21,700 bases of DNA from UMGS902 sp045538895 (GCA_045538895.1 JAZQEH010000104.1:1-21700), one strand, 5' to 3'; numbered from the stretch's first letter, positions 6,737 through 15,191 are shown. Translations and numbers: made by a program. The notes: generated from the letters alone by a model not told the origin.

Positions 6737-8330
6737 ATCTTTCAAATTTATCGCAGAGCTGGTTTATCTGGTCGGCGAATTTTGCAAGGTCCTTATTTGC
6801 ACCGCCCTTACTGCGTGTGATAAGCGACATAAGCCGTCTGCCTGCGGAGAGGAGCCGCTCATAAACCGCATTTGCACGCTTTGTGGGTGTCGTCTTCTTT
6901 GTGATACGCACGATAGCACCCTTTTCTATGCACTCACCGCTTACAAGGTCGTATACGTCGCCGCTGTACGGTGCAACCGCATCAAAGCCATGGGTATCAC
7001 GCACCGATTTTGCAAACGAATCGCAAACCGAGTCCTCACCGTGATTTACAAACACCTTTGTCGGAGAGAGCCCTTTGAGCCAATCAAGCAGCATGTCACG
7101 GTCGGCATGACCGCTGATACCGTCAAGATTTGCAATCTCGGCACGCACCTCTATATCCTCACCGAAAAGCTTCACCTCTGTAGCACCGTCAAGCAGTTTT
7201 CTGCCTATAGTGCCCTCGGACTGGTATCCCACAAACAAAACTGTGCTTTCCTGACGCCACAGATTGTGCTTTAAGTGGTGGCGGATTCTGCCTGCCTCGC
7301 ACATACCCGAAGCCGAAAGAATCACCTTTGGAATATTGTCTGCATTGATAAGCTTTGACTCCTCTGCAGTAACCGAGCGTTTCAGATCCTTAAACTGTAT
7401 CGGATTTATTCCCTCGTTAAGCAACTTCAGCGTTTCGCTGTCATAGTAGCCGACAAGGTCACCTGCGTATATATTTGTTGCCTCAACCGCAAGCGGACTG
7501 TCCACATACACGGGGAAAGAGTCGTGACCGTGAAGGAGCTTTGCGTCCTTGATGGTTCTTATAAGATAGAGCAATTCCTGTGTTCTGCCAACTGCAAACG
7601 ACGGAATAACAACATTACCGCCACGGTCAAAGGTACGCTGCAGAATCGAGGTAAGCTGCGATATATAATCGGGGCGTTCACCGTGCAGACGATCGCCGTA
7701 GGTTGACTCGATAACAACGTAATCGGCATGCTCAGGAGCCTTGGGGTCACGGATAAGCGGACGGCTTACGTTGCCGACGTCACCCGAAAATACCACGGTT
7801 TTCTTTTCGCCGTTTTCGCAAAGCTCAAAGCAGATACTTGCAGAGCCGAGCAGATGTCCTGCGTCTATGAATTTTACCGTTACGCCCTCAAAGGGACTGA
7901 ACTTTCTCTCATACGGATACGCTTCAAAAAGCGAAATCGCCTTTTCAGCATCCGCCATGGTATAAAGCGGTATATATTCGGGTTTGCCCGAGCGTTTTGC
8001 CTTGCGGTTTCTCCACTCCGCTTCAAACTCCTGAATATGTGCCGAGTCACGGAGCATAATCGAGCAAAGGCTGTGAGTTGCCTCGGTCGAATAGATCGCC
8101 TTATCATAGCCGCCTGCAACAAGTGCGGGAATCTTGCCCGAGTGGTCTATATGTGCATGTGTAAGAAAAATCGCATCAATATCTGCGGGAAGTATGGGCA
8201 GCTCGCAGTTTTCATAGATGTTTTCGCCCTGCTCCATGCCGCAGTCAATAAGCAGATTCTTTCCGCATACCTCAAGCAATGCGCAAGAACCCGTAACCTC
8301 GTGTGTAGCACCCAAAAAAGTCAGTTTCAT
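6735..8330 (-). CDS. MBL-fold / beta-CASP RNase-like metallohydrolase
   Basis: A 531-aa two-zinc metallo-beta-lactamase-fold hydrolase of the beta-CASP RNA-processing group (CPSF73/Ysh1-like). Metal ligands are visible: THAHIDH (57-63), H159 in DAGHLLGSAS, and D184 in FSGDVG. beta-CASP motifs follow: VIESTYGD (~206-213), IPSFAVGRTQELL, ASGMCEAGRIRHHLK and the final GHAD motif of the RMMBL segment. The basic C-terminal tail (TKRANAVYERLLSAGRRL) could contact RNA. The start at 8330 is preferred, because GAGGAGG lies 7 nt before it but only 1 nt before the in-frame ATG at 8336. The gene is monocistronic with its own promoter and terminator. The substrate cannot be read from sequence; an endo- or exoribonuclease is expected. 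Confidence 0.9.
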   Translation of the reverse strand: MKLTFLGATHEVTGSCALLEVCGKNLLIDCGMEQGENIYENCELPILPADIDAIFLTHAHIDHSGKIPALVAGGYDKAIYSTEATHSLCSIMLRDSAHIQEFEAEWRNRKAKRSGKPEYIPLYTMADAEKAISLFEAYPYERKFSPFEGVTVKFIDAGHLLGSASICFELCENGEKKTVVFSGDVGNVSRPLIRDPKAPEHADYVVIESTYGDRLHGERPDYISQLTSILQRTFDRGGNVVIPSFAVGRTQELLYLIRTIKDAKLLHGHDSFPVYVDSPLAVEATNIYAGDLVGYYDSETLKLLNEGINPIQFKDLKRSVTAEESKLINADNIPKVILSASGMCEAGRIRHHLKHNLWRQESTVLFVGYQSEGTIGRKLLDGATEVKLFGEDIEVRAEIANLDGISGHADRDMLLDWLKGLSPTKVFVNHGEDSVCDSFAKSVRDTHGFDAVAPYSGDVYDLVSGECIEKGAIVRITKKTTPTKRANAVYERLLSAGRRLMSLITRSKGGANKDLAKFADQINQLCDKFER

Positions 8331-8354
8331 AGTCATGCCTCCTCATTTATGTAT

Positions 8355-8384
8355 AGTATAACATAAAATGAAGAGATTTTTCAA
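8355..8384 (-). promoter_or_regulatory. Promoter of the beta-CASP gene
   Basis: Minus strand TTGAAA (8384-8379), 18-nt spacer, TATACT (8360-8355). It fits in the short gap after spoIVA, about 20 nt upstream of the predicted leader and AGGAGG. The gene therefore need not depend on sporulation-specific read-through from spoIVA. Confidence 0.65.
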
Positions 8385-8388
8385 TTTT

Positions 8389-9861
8389 TTAAAGAATTAT
8401 GCAGATAAGTCCGCCGCTTCCCTCGTTGATTACACGTTCAAGCGTTTCGGAAAGCCGCTTTTGCGCATCCTCGGGGATATGTGCAAGCTTTGTTCTGAGT
8501 CCCTCGTTTACAAGCTCGTAAAGCGACCTGCCGAACATGTTGGTGTCCCATATCTTTTCAGGTGCCGTTTCAAGCGACTCGGTAATTGAGCGTACAAGCT
8601 CCTGCGACTGCTTTTCGCTGCCGACTATCGGGTTTACCTCCGCTTCGATATCCGCCTTTATCATGTGTATCGACTTCGCCGCCGCACGGAGTCTTACCCC
8701 GTAGCCGCCGGCCTGCTTGACAATCTGCGGCTCCTTCAGCGTAAGCTCGTCAGCTGACGGCATCACAATGCCATAGCCTTTACGTTCAACGTCGCAGAGT
8801 GCCTCCGCCACCTTATCGTAGTTCGCCTTTGCCTTTGCAAAATTGCAGAATGCCGCAAAAAGCTCACCGTCATTTGATATTTTCATACCCGAAAGCGAGC
8901 TTAGAATTTCAAAATACTTTTCGCTCGGAACGCTGAGTTTAACCACGGCTTCGCCCGTTGCAAGGTCGGTTTCCGCATCTTCAAAATACGCACCGACGCT
9001 TTCGCCCATGCCCATTTCAAACGCCTTTTGCACCTCACCTATCTTCTCAACCGATGCCGCCGCATTTTTCACACCCCGATATATGCTCTCTCTTAGCGGA
9101 TGACTTTTGTCGAGAGTACACACCCACTCGGGCAGGTCGATATTGATGCGGCTTATCGGGAACTCAAGCAGCAAAAGCGACAGTATTCCCTCAATATCAT
9201 CGTTTGAAAGCTCCGCACAGTTTACAAGTGCCACGGGAACCGAGTATTTTTCTTCAAGCTGCTGGCCGAGCCGTTTTGTTCCCTCGGCTTCGGGTGTCAT
9301 TGAGTTTAGCAGAATGACAAAAGGCTTTTCGCACCGCTTCATCTCTGTGATGATTTCATTCTCCACCGCCGCATAGCTCTCTCTCGGTATTTCTCCGATG
9401 CTTCCGTCGGTGGTGACAACAATACCCAAGGTTGAGTGCTCACGCATAACCTTGTCGGTGCCGAGCCGTGCCGCCTTTGAAAATTCTATTTTCTCCTCGC
9501 TCCACGGTGTGTTTACCATTCTCGGGTCACCGTTTTCCTCGCCGCCGTATGCACCGTCAACAAGATAGCCAACGCAATCCACAAGGCGGACGTTCATTTT
9601 CACACCGCTCTCCGTCTTGATTTTCGCACCGCTTTCGGGTATGAATTTCGGCTCCGCAGTCATAACCGTCTTTCCGCTTGCCGATTGAGGAAGCTCGTCA
9701 CGGGCTCTTGCACGCATGTTTTCGTCCTCGATTCCGCCAAGTACCGCCCTCTCCATAAACTGCTTTATAAACGTTGATTTTCCGCTTCGCACAGGACCTA
9801 CCACGCCGATATAAATATCGCCGTTTGTCCGCATGGCTATTCTGTCGTAAATATTCTTCAT
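8389..9861 (-). CDS. spoIVA: Stage IV sporulation protein A (spore coat basement ATPase)
   Basis: A 490-aa protein matching SpoIVA in length and order: N-terminal MKNIYDRIAMRTNGDIYIGVV, Walker A GPVRSGKS (22-29), then the VRLVDCVGY and TDGSIGEIPRE blocks of the TRAFAC-like ATPase domain, a long middle domain, and a hydrophobic C-terminus ending GGLICIIL. In the mother cell SpoIVA uses ATP to polymerise around the forespore, and its C-terminal end helps it localise to the membrane surface. GGAGG precedes the ATG at 9861. A sigma-E-type promoter lies about 35 nt upstream, as expected for a mother-cell gene. It marks the organism as a genuine spore former. I see no obvious terminator after the stop. 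Confidence 0.97.
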   Translation of the reverse strand: MKNIYDRIAMRTNGDIYIGVVGPVRSGKSTFIKQFMERAVLGGIEDENMRARARDELPQSASGKTVMTAEPKFIPESGAKIKTESGVKMNVRLVDCVGYLVDGAYGGEENGDPRMVNTPWSEEKIEFSKAARLGTDKVMREHSTLGIVVTTDGSIGEIPRESYAAVENEIITEMKRCEKPFVILLNSMTPEAEGTKRLGQQLEEKYSVPVALVNCAELSNDDIEGILSLLLLEFPISRINIDLPEWVCTLDKSHPLRESIYRGVKNAAASVEKIGEVQKAFEMGMGESVGAYFEDAETDLATGEAVVKLSVPSEKYFEILSSLSGMKISNDGELFAAFCNFAKAKANYDKVAEALCDVERKGYGIVMPSADELTLKEPQIVKQAGGYGVRLRAAAKSIHMIKADIEAEVNPIVGSEKQSQELVRSITESLETAPEKIWDTNMFGRSLYELVNEGLRTKLAHIPEDAQKRLSETLERVINEGSGGLICIIL

Positions 9862-9894
9862 AGTTTTTCCTCCGCAAATTCTTTGTTTGCTACA

Positions 9895-9923
9895 TGAATA
9901 TGAAAATGGAAAGAAAAATATGA
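9895..9923 (-). promoter_or_regulatory. Sigma-E-like promoter of spoIVA
   Basis: Minus strand TCATATT (9923-9917), a 14-nt spacer, then CATATTCA (9902-9895). This fits the sigma-E -35 pattern KMATATT and the 14-bp spacing; the -10 matches CATA and is weak afterwards. The predicted start near 9888 gives a leader of about 27 nt. Confidence 0.55.
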
Positions 9924-9926
9924 TAG

Positions 9927-10094
9927 ATTATTGTTTATGGGAGGAAACGCCGCTATGCGGCTACCCCTCATCAGTCAGCTCCGCTGACAGCTTCCCCCAA
10001 GGGGGAAGCCTTTGTTTATGAGCCTTCCCCCGCGGGGGAAGGTGTCGACGTACGTCGACGGATGAGGGGCTTCATTACTAAACTAAACAATAAT
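9927..10094. mobile_element. 168-bp MITE-like element with 11-bp terminal inverted repeats
   Basis: ATTATTGTTTA (9927-9937) and TAAACAATAAT (10084-10094) are exact inverted repeats. Nested inside are CCCCTCATC/GATGAGGGG (9964-9972, 10061-10069), GTCAGC/GCTGAC (9974-9988), GCTTCCCCC/GGGGGAAGC (9990-10009), CCTTCCCCC/GGGGGAAGG (10023-10042) and the 16-bp palindrome GTCGACGTACGTCGAC (10044-10059). No ORF is present. The CCCCTCATC...GGGGGAAGCC motif is one I recognise as dispersed in gut clostridial genomes. Confidence 0.75.
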
Positions 10095-10116
10095 TTATGT
10101 TACGGCTACGCAGAAT
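10085..10116 (+). repeat. Direct repeat copy A (32 nt)
   Basis: This 32-nt segment (…TTTATGTTACGGCTACGCAGAAT) recurs at 10235-10266 with 29 of 32 positions identical, exactly 150 bp away. It overlaps the right terminal repeat of the upstream element, so one family's end is joined to the next unit. Confidence 0.8.
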
Positions 10117-10234
10117 GAACCTTTGTGAAAGTCCTCGACGCGTTTTACCAAAACCGATGCGTTTCACGCATCGAGGCGAGGACATATAGCGTGGAACAAA
10201 AGTTAAACAGCTTGCAGGTAGTCAGACACGCGAT
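10117..10234. other. Hairpin core of the second repeat unit
   Basis: Contains a nested stem: outer GTCCTCG/CGAGGAC (10131-10137, 10177-10183) and inner CGATGCGT/ACGCATCG with a TTC loop (10155-10173). An open frame crosses it from GTG 10125 to 10322, but it has no ribosome site and runs through both the repeat and the terminator, so I do not call a gene. Confidence 0.55.
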
Positions 10235-10266
10235 AAACATTAATTTATGCTACGGCGACGCAGAAT
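10235..10266 (+). repeat. Direct repeat copy B (32 nt)
   Basis: Second copy of the repeat at 10085-10116 (…TTTATGCTACGGCGACGCAGAAT). The two copies bracket a 118-nt hairpin-bearing core, suggesting a tandemly joined or inserted repeat unit. Confidence 0.8.
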
Positions 10267-10276
10267 TCTACATAAC

Positions 10277-10305
10277 AAAAACCTCCGTTTTGGACGGAGG
10301 TTTTT
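10277..10305 (-). terminator. Intrinsic terminator of the ABC/Gld-like operon
   Basis: AAAAACCTCCGT (10277-10288), 5-nt loop, ACGGAGGTTTTT (10294-10305). Twelve-base-pair arms with A/T tails begin 2 nt after the stop of the DUF4340-like gene. Confidence 0.9.
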
Positions 10306-10307
10306 GT

Positions 10308-11831
10308 TTATTGAAATCTTGATTCGGGGTTGATTACTTCGCCGTTCATGAAACGTTCTACGTCGGAGATAACCTTTTCAACCATGGTTATCGGCAGATA
10401 GAACTCTCCGCTGCCGTCTGTCACAGACAAAACACGGCGGTCGGTATACTGATAGAATTCATAGGTACGTGTCTTGCCCGAATGGGTAAGCACCTTGATT
10501 GTAAGGATGCGGTTTTCGTCCGAATTCTTAAGATACTCTCTGTCGGCATCCGAAATATCGGCATATCCGTCATTGGTGAGCATCAGCATCGACTGCCAGA
10601 GGTTTCTGAAATTGTCAATGCCGCCGTCATAGCCGCTACCTGTTTCCAGCACGTCCGTAACCCTCTCGGCATTGCCCGAAAGCTTGAACGAATAACTGCC
10701 GTTTGCACTTTCAAACGAAATGGTATCAACATTTAAAATATTAACCTGGAAAACGTAGGGCGATACCCACTTGTCAAGTCCCCATTCAAGGAAATCTACG
10801 GTAATAGCTTCAACTCTTGCAAGGATTCCCTTGGAGAGCGAATAAACGTAGTAGAAGTATGCACCGTCCTCGTCACGTTGCTTTTCGCTGAAGTAAAGCT
10901 GATTCGGAATAAATCCCTTGATGTTGTCCTCCTCGTCCATAACGGGAGTGCCAAACGAAAGCTCGTATGCACCGTTAATGGGATTTATGCCATACTCAAT
11001 AAGAGTTTCGGCATCGGCATTGTAGGAAATAATCTCGCTTGCCATAAAGTTGTTTGAGCCGAACATATCGGTTGCACTGAACTTTGTAAGCACACTTGTA
11101 TAAAGCTGACTTGCAAAATACCCCTCGGGATACACAAGGCGATGCGTACACATTGCGCTGAACTCCTCACGCTCGCTTGCGTTAAGGAAATTGATGCTTA
11201 CAAATTTTTCACCGTTCTTCTTCAATGTGAAATTGTTCACAAGATAATAGAAGTTCATATTTGTGGGGTACACAAGACCGAAGTCAACAAGGTACTCCGA
11301 CGTGCCAAGCAGGTCGTTTTCGATACTGTAGCCGAGCACAAAAATTGCATCCTTGCCCGGTACACGTACATAGTAACCGTCATTTGCAAGAGTTTCGTCA
11401 CCGATATAAACAACGTAGTCTATGCCGTTCTTTGTGGTAAGCTTAAACTCCGCCTGATGCTTTCCTGCCGAAAGACCGTATTTTTCATAGTCCTCAGCGG
11501 TTGCATCTGCGGTGAACGTGTAGTAGGTCTGGCAAACGTTACTGAGCAGCATCTGCACCTTGTATATATTAAGCGGTGCATATTCGTTGCCCTCAAGCAC
11601 CATGTTGCTGCCGTCGGTGGCTACAAGAGAATACTCCCCATTTTTGTTTTTGATGTCAATACGCTGAACGTTTGCAAATTCAATTACAGGAAGCATCTCT
11701 TCACGCTTGTTGTTTGACCCCTGAACGGTTGCGTTGTTTGCCTGATACGCAAGAATCAAACCGAGAGCCACACAGAGAAGCACCGACAGAGCCACACACA
11801 CGCAGGTCGTAATTATGCGTTTTTTACTCAT
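10308..11831 (-). CDS. DUF4340-like membrane-anchored extracytoplasmic protein
   Basis: A 507-aa protein with one N-terminal membrane helix (residues ~7-28) and the rest predicted outside the cell. The region after the anchor (EFANVQRIDIKNKNGEYSLVATDG, followed by YTFTADATAEDYEKYGLS and an EFKLTTKNG..YVVYIGDET segment) resembles DUF4340, a beta-rich domain often encoded next to GldG-like genes. I choose ATG 11831: it overlaps the upstream TGA (ATGA at 11831-11828) and has AAGGAG 9 nt upstream, whereas the longer frame to 11867 runs into the previous gene. It is the last of four genes and is translationally coupled. It probably works with the ABC transporter at the cell surface; the substrate is unknown. 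Confidence 0.82.
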   Translation of the reverse strand: MSKKRIITTCVCVALSVLLCVALGLILAYQANNATVQGSNNKREEMLPVIEFANVQRIDIKNKNGEYSLVATDGSNMVLEGNEYAPLNIYKVQMLLSNVCQTYYTFTADATAEDYEKYGLSAGKHQAEFKLTTKNGIDYVVYIGDETLANDGYYVRVPGKDAIFVLGYSIENDLLGTSEYLVDFGLVYPTNMNFYYLVNNFTLKKNGEKFVSINFLNASEREEFSAMCTHRLVYPEGYFASQLYTSVLTKFSATDMFGSNNFMASEIISYNADAETLIEYGINPINGAYELSFGTPVMDEEDNIKGFIPNQLYFSEKQRDEDGAYFYYVYSLSKGILARVEAITVDFLEWGLDKWVSPYVFQVNILNVDTISFESANGSYSFKLSGNAERVTDVLETGSGYDGGIDNFRNLWQSMLMLTNDGYADISDADREYLKNSDENRILTIKVLTHSGKTRTYEFYQYTDRRVLSVTDGSGEFYLPITMVEKVISDVERFMNGEVINPESRFQ

Positions 11832-13390
11832 CTGTACTTTCTCCTTGTGATAATAACAATGCCGCAAACTGTTGCAACTATGGGAAGAAGTGTTACCTGA
11901 AGCACCGTTGTGCGGATAGCCTGTGCCGCGGTCATGTTTTCAATATCGGTTTTTGCAAATACCTTGAAGTCGATATCGGCAGGAACCTTTTCTCTGCCCA
12001 TCATACGGAACGCATAGTACATGAGGTCACGGTTGCCGTAGGTGTTGGAATTGAGATAATCCTCACTGGTAAAGTGGCTTGTACCTGCCGCCATTACATA
12101 TGCATAATAAACACCTGTATTGTCCTGATTAAGCTCACGGGTTATTGTAAGAAGATTGTATTCGCCGCTACTGTCACTCACTTCGCCGTTCTTCTCAAGA
12201 ACTGCGTTCTTTGACGAAAGGAGAACCGTTGACATTTCACGGTATGCGTTGTTGCTCGAAAGCTCGTACGTATGAGTGGATTTACCGTCCTCGGTTATGC
12301 CCTCGGTATAGCTGTTTGCAACCGTAATGGGACGCACGTTTTTAACTATTGTCTTGGGAGGCGCATCAGCCTTGCTGAGCTCCTTCTGCAGGCTTGCCGC
12401 TATAGTCTTGTCGGCATCGGGATAGGTTGCAACTATTGCCTTACCGTCGATATCAAGCGAGCTTGAAGCGTCTACAACAATGCCGTCGCCGAACACAATG
12501 CCCCACTCCTCAAGGAACTGCTCAAGGTTGGGAAGATACTCGGTTTCGGGGTTCTTGAACACCATGAGTGTGCGGTTGCCCTCAAGGAAGCGGTCGATAA
12601 CCTCAATCTCGGATTTTGCAGTTACGTCGTAAATGCTCTTGCCTGCAAAATCGTACTTGGGGTCATTGATGATAAGCAGGCGGCAATCATCGGGAATGTC
12701 GCTCTTGGTGAGGTCGATTCTGCCAACCTCATAGCCTGCAAGCTGCATAACACTTGTGAATGCGGCAATATCGCTGTCGGAGAGTGCCTCACCGTGTCCC
12801 TCGGTGAAGTACGCCTTGGGAGCAGCATCAGCGGTTACTGCAAGGCATGCCGCAGCGAAAACCTCTTCGCCGTTGTATGCCCAGATGCCCACCTCATCAT
12901 CACGGATAAAGAACGCATCGAGTGCATATTTGCGGAACTCGGAGGGCTTTTCGCCAATCTCGCGGTTATCAGGATTACCCTTTTCAACGATTACGTCGGT
13001 TTCACGGATGGGTGTGCCTGCGGTATTCTTATAATCCTTTAAAAGGTGGGGGTTGAGCTTTGAGTTTACATAGCGGACGTTGATGTTCGGAAACTCCTTG
13101 TCAAGCTCATTTGCGGTGTTGGAAATATAGTGCAGATAATTGTTGCTTTCAACATAGTCCTTATCGTGGCAGAACGTGATCGTAACCTCGTCGGTAACGT
13201 CCTTGAAAACCGCCTTTGCACTGTCGGAAAGTGTCCAGAGCTCGGCACTTGTAAGGTCAAAGAAAAGCGGGAACATGGTTGCAAGCAGGGTAAGTACTGC
13301 GTTTGCAAGCAGTACAAGCACGATAACCGCAGCGGTGAATACCGCCGAAGCGGAGGAATACTTAAAACTTCTTTGCTTGAGTACATTCAT
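11828..13390 (-). CDS. GldG-like ABC-transporter auxiliary protein
   Basis: A 520-aa protein with an N-terminal membrane helix (~15-40), a large external domain and a C-terminal helix (~490-512) ending in a basic RRKYR tail. The motifs DLTSAELWTLSDSAKAVFKDV (~47-67), ITFCHDKDY, and YFTEGHGEALSD followed by the VGRIDLTKSDIPDDCRLLIINDPKYDF region match the ABC_transp_aux/GldG family, whose Bacteroidota members partner GldA and GldF. AGGAGG precedes ATG 13390, 15 nt after the permease stop. Outside gliding bacteria this family's role is not settled; it may couple ATPase-permease cycles to an extracytoplasmic process. Gliding is not implied here. Confidence 0.88.
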   Translation of the reverse strand: MNVLKQRSFKYSSASAVFTAAVIVLVLLANAVLTLLATMFPLFFDLTSAELWTLSDSAKAVFKDVTDEVTITFCHDKDYVESNNYLHYISNTANELDKEFPNINVRYVNSKLNPHLLKDYKNTAGTPIRETDVIVEKGNPDNREIGEKPSEFRKYALDAFFIRDDEVGIWAYNGEEVFAAACLAVTADAAPKAYFTEGHGEALSDSDIAAFTSVMQLAGYEVGRIDLTKSDIPDDCRLLIINDPKYDFAGKSIYDVTAKSEIEVIDRFLEGNRTLMVFKNPETEYLPNLEQFLEEWGIVFGDGIVVDASSSLDIDGKAIVATYPDADKTIAASLQKELSKADAPPKTIVKNVRPITVANSYTEGITEDGKSTHTYELSSNNAYREMSTVLLSSKNAVLEKNGEVSDSSGEYNLLTITRELNQDNTGVYYAYVMAAGTSHFTSEDYLNSNTYGNRDLMYYAFRMMGREKVPADIDFKVFAKTDIENMTAAQAIRTTVLQVTLLPIVATVCGIVIITRRKYR

Positions 13391-13405
13391 TTTAAACTAC
13401 CTCCT

Positions 13406-14113
13406 TTACGCACTGTATCTGCGACGCTCGTAAATGCGGCAGGTTACAAACAAAAATACAAAACAAACGGATATATAGTAGAAAATTGCGGAAAAATCAA
13501 AATATCCCATTGTCAGGCCCTCAAAGCGGCTCATAACCGAGAACCAGCTGAGAATATAGCGTGCAGGGTACCATGAAATTACGCCGCCGAGCATGCCGAT
13601 AAGCAGCATTACAAGAATCATAAAGAAAGTGCCGATTGCTGCGGCAAGCTGATTTTCGGTAAGCGAGGAAACGAACATGCCCATTGCGATGAACGCAGCG
13701 CCTACAAGCGTAATTGCAATGATATTGCCGAGAATTACGCCGCCCTCAGGCTCCGCATATACAAAAAGCGAAATATACGAAAGTGAGCAGAGCAGATTTG
13801 CGCCGAAGAAAACGGTGAATGCCGCAAGAAACTTTGCAAACACCATGCCGCCTATCGAAACAGGAGCGGTTAAAAGGAGTTGCTCGGTTTTCATTTTGCG
13901 TTCCTCTGCAAAAAGCTTCATCGTAAGAAGCGGCAGAGCAATCATCAGAATGAAAAGCATGGTTGTGAAATACGAAGAAATATCGCTTGAGCCTGCAAGC
14001 AATGTTGTCATCGAGAACACAGCAGCAGAAAGAGCAAGCATTGTTGCAAGAAAAACATAGCCTATTGCGCTGACAAAGTATGAACGCAGTTCTCTTTTAT
14101 AAATTGCAAACAT
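13406..14113 (-). CDS. ABC-2 type permease (GldF-like)
   Basis: A 235-aa protein with about six hydrophobic helices and an N-terminal amphipathic start (MFAIYKRELRSYF), typical of ABC-2 permeases. The segment FAEERKMKTEQLLLTAPVS after helix 2 is the usual coupling-helix region of GldF/NosY-type permeases. Its ATG shares one base with the ATPase TAA (TAATG at 14111-14115), with AAGGAGG inside the end of the ATPase gene, so the two are translationally coupled. It is likely to dimerise as the membrane channel for the upstream ATPase. Confidence 0.92.
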   Translation of the reverse strand: MFAIYKRELRSYFVSAIGYVFLATMLALSAAVFSMTTLLAGSSDISSYFTTMLFILMIALPLLTMKLFAEERKMKTEQLLLTAPVSIGGMVFAKFLAAFTVFFGANLLCSLSYISLFVYAEPEGGVILGNIIAITLVGAAFIAMGMFVSSLTENQLAAAIGTFFMILVMLLIGMLGGVISWYPARYILSWFSVMSRFEGLTMGYFDFSAIFYYISVCFVFLFVTCRIYERRRYSA

Positions 14114-15051
14114 TATGCTTCCTCCTTATCGGTAAGACTTATAAATACGTCCTCAAGACTTGCACCTATCGGCTCAAGTCCCATAATCGGATAATTCTTT
14201 GCCGCAAGTGCATAGAAAAGTGCTTTGCGGATATCAACGCCCTTTTGCGCCTCAACAACGTAGGCAATGGCATCGCCGTCACGCTCGGCAAGTGCCTCGC
14301 ATGCAGACACGCCTGCGGTGGCTTTGATAATTGAAATTACCTCGCCCTGCGGACCGCTCACAAAAAGCTTATAGCGGCGACTGTCCATGATAAACTTATT
14401 TATCTCCTCGGTTTTGCCGTCGGCAACGATGCGTCCGTGGTTAATAATAATCATACGGTCGCAAACAGCCTGAGCCTCCGATAGAATATGAGTGCTTAAA
14501 ATAACCGTGTGGTTCTTGCCGAGTGCACGTATAAGGTTACGCACCTCGATAATCTGCTTCGGGTCAAGACCTATTGTAGGCTCGTCAAGTATGATAAGCT
14601 TCGGGTCGCCGATAAGCGCACTTGCAATACCAACACGCTGCTTGTAGCCCTTTGAAAGGTTGCGGATTACTCTGTCACGCACGTCACGGATCTTCACAGC
14701 GGTGCAGATCTCATCAAGATGTGCCTGTCTTGGCAGGTCGCAGCCGCGAAGCTCATAAACAAAGTTAAGATATTCGTTTACGGTCATCTCCATATAAAGC
14801 GGAGGCTGCTCGGGGAGGTATCCTATCTTCTTCTTTACCGCCTCGGGCTTTTCAAGAATCTCGTCTCCGTCAACGTAAACGCTGCCGTAGTTTGAGGATA
14901 TGTAGCCTGTAATAATATTCATAGTGGTTGACTTGCCCGCACCGTTAGGTCCGAGAAAGCCTACAACCTCGCCCTTTTCAACGTGAAAGCTGATGTCTGC
15001 AAGGGCGGTGTTTGAACCGTATTTTTTCACCAAGTTTTCGACTTTAAGCAT
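14113..15051 (-). CDS. ABC transporter ATPase (GldA-like)
   Basis: A 312-aa nucleotide-binding subunit with Walker A GPNGAGKST (34-42), Q-loop region YLPEQPPLY (78-86), signature LSKGYKQR (132-139), Walker B LIILDEP (152-158) and H-loop STHILSEA (~186-193). The C-terminal 90 residues form the regulatory extension usual in ABC-2 exporters (ending EDVFISLT). GGAG lies 7 nt before ATG 15051. It is the first gene of the four-gene operon, with a promoter 39 nt upstream. It energises the permease and GldG/DUF4340 partners; the transported substrate is not evident. Confidence 0.95.
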   Translation of the reverse strand: MLKVENLVKKYGSNTALADISFHVEKGEVVGFLGPNGAGKSTTMNIITGYISSNYGSVYVDGDEILEKPEAVKKKIGYLPEQPPLYMEMTVNEYLNFVYELRGCDLPRQAHLDEICTAVKIRDVRDRVIRNLSKGYKQRVGIASALIGDPKLIILDEPTIGLDPKQIIEVRNLIRALGKNHTVILSTHILSEAQAVCDRMIIINHGRIVADGKTEEINKFIMDSRRYKLFVSGPQGEVISIIKATAGVSACEALAERDGDAIAYVVEAQKGVDIRKALFYALAAKNYPIMGLEPIGASLEDVFISLTDKEEA

Positions 15052-15089
15052 CGTAAAACTCCTTTGCTTTTCAAATTCATCAATTTATA

Positions 15090-15118
15090 ATTATATCATA
15101 ACGGTACAGCAAAAGCAA
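15090..15118 (-). promoter_or_regulatory. Promoter of the ABC/GldG/DUF4340 operon
   Basis: Minus strand TTGCTT (15118-15113), 17-nt spacer, TATAAT (15095-15090), with an extended TGA before the -10. The leader to ATG 15051 is about 30-40 nt and holds GGAG. Confidence 0.78.
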
Positions 15119-15191
15119 CATATTAACCGTGAAACTTTTGTGACGGCAAAACAACAAATTAAAAATTGCTATGGCTTTTTTTGCGGGACTG

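Noticed and set aside
9927..10266. CRISPR array
   Set aside because: Only two direct repeats 150 bp apart, with hairpin cores; no regular repeat-spacer pattern and no cas genes.
10125..10322. 65-codon plus-strand frame starting at GTG
   Set aside because: It runs through a repeat unit, a direct repeat and the operon terminator; no ribosome site. Probably a by-product of the repeat.
10308..15051. Gliding motility locus
   Set aside because: GldA/F/G-like families also occur in non-gliding bacteria and no other gliding genes are seen, so only the family resemblance is claimed.
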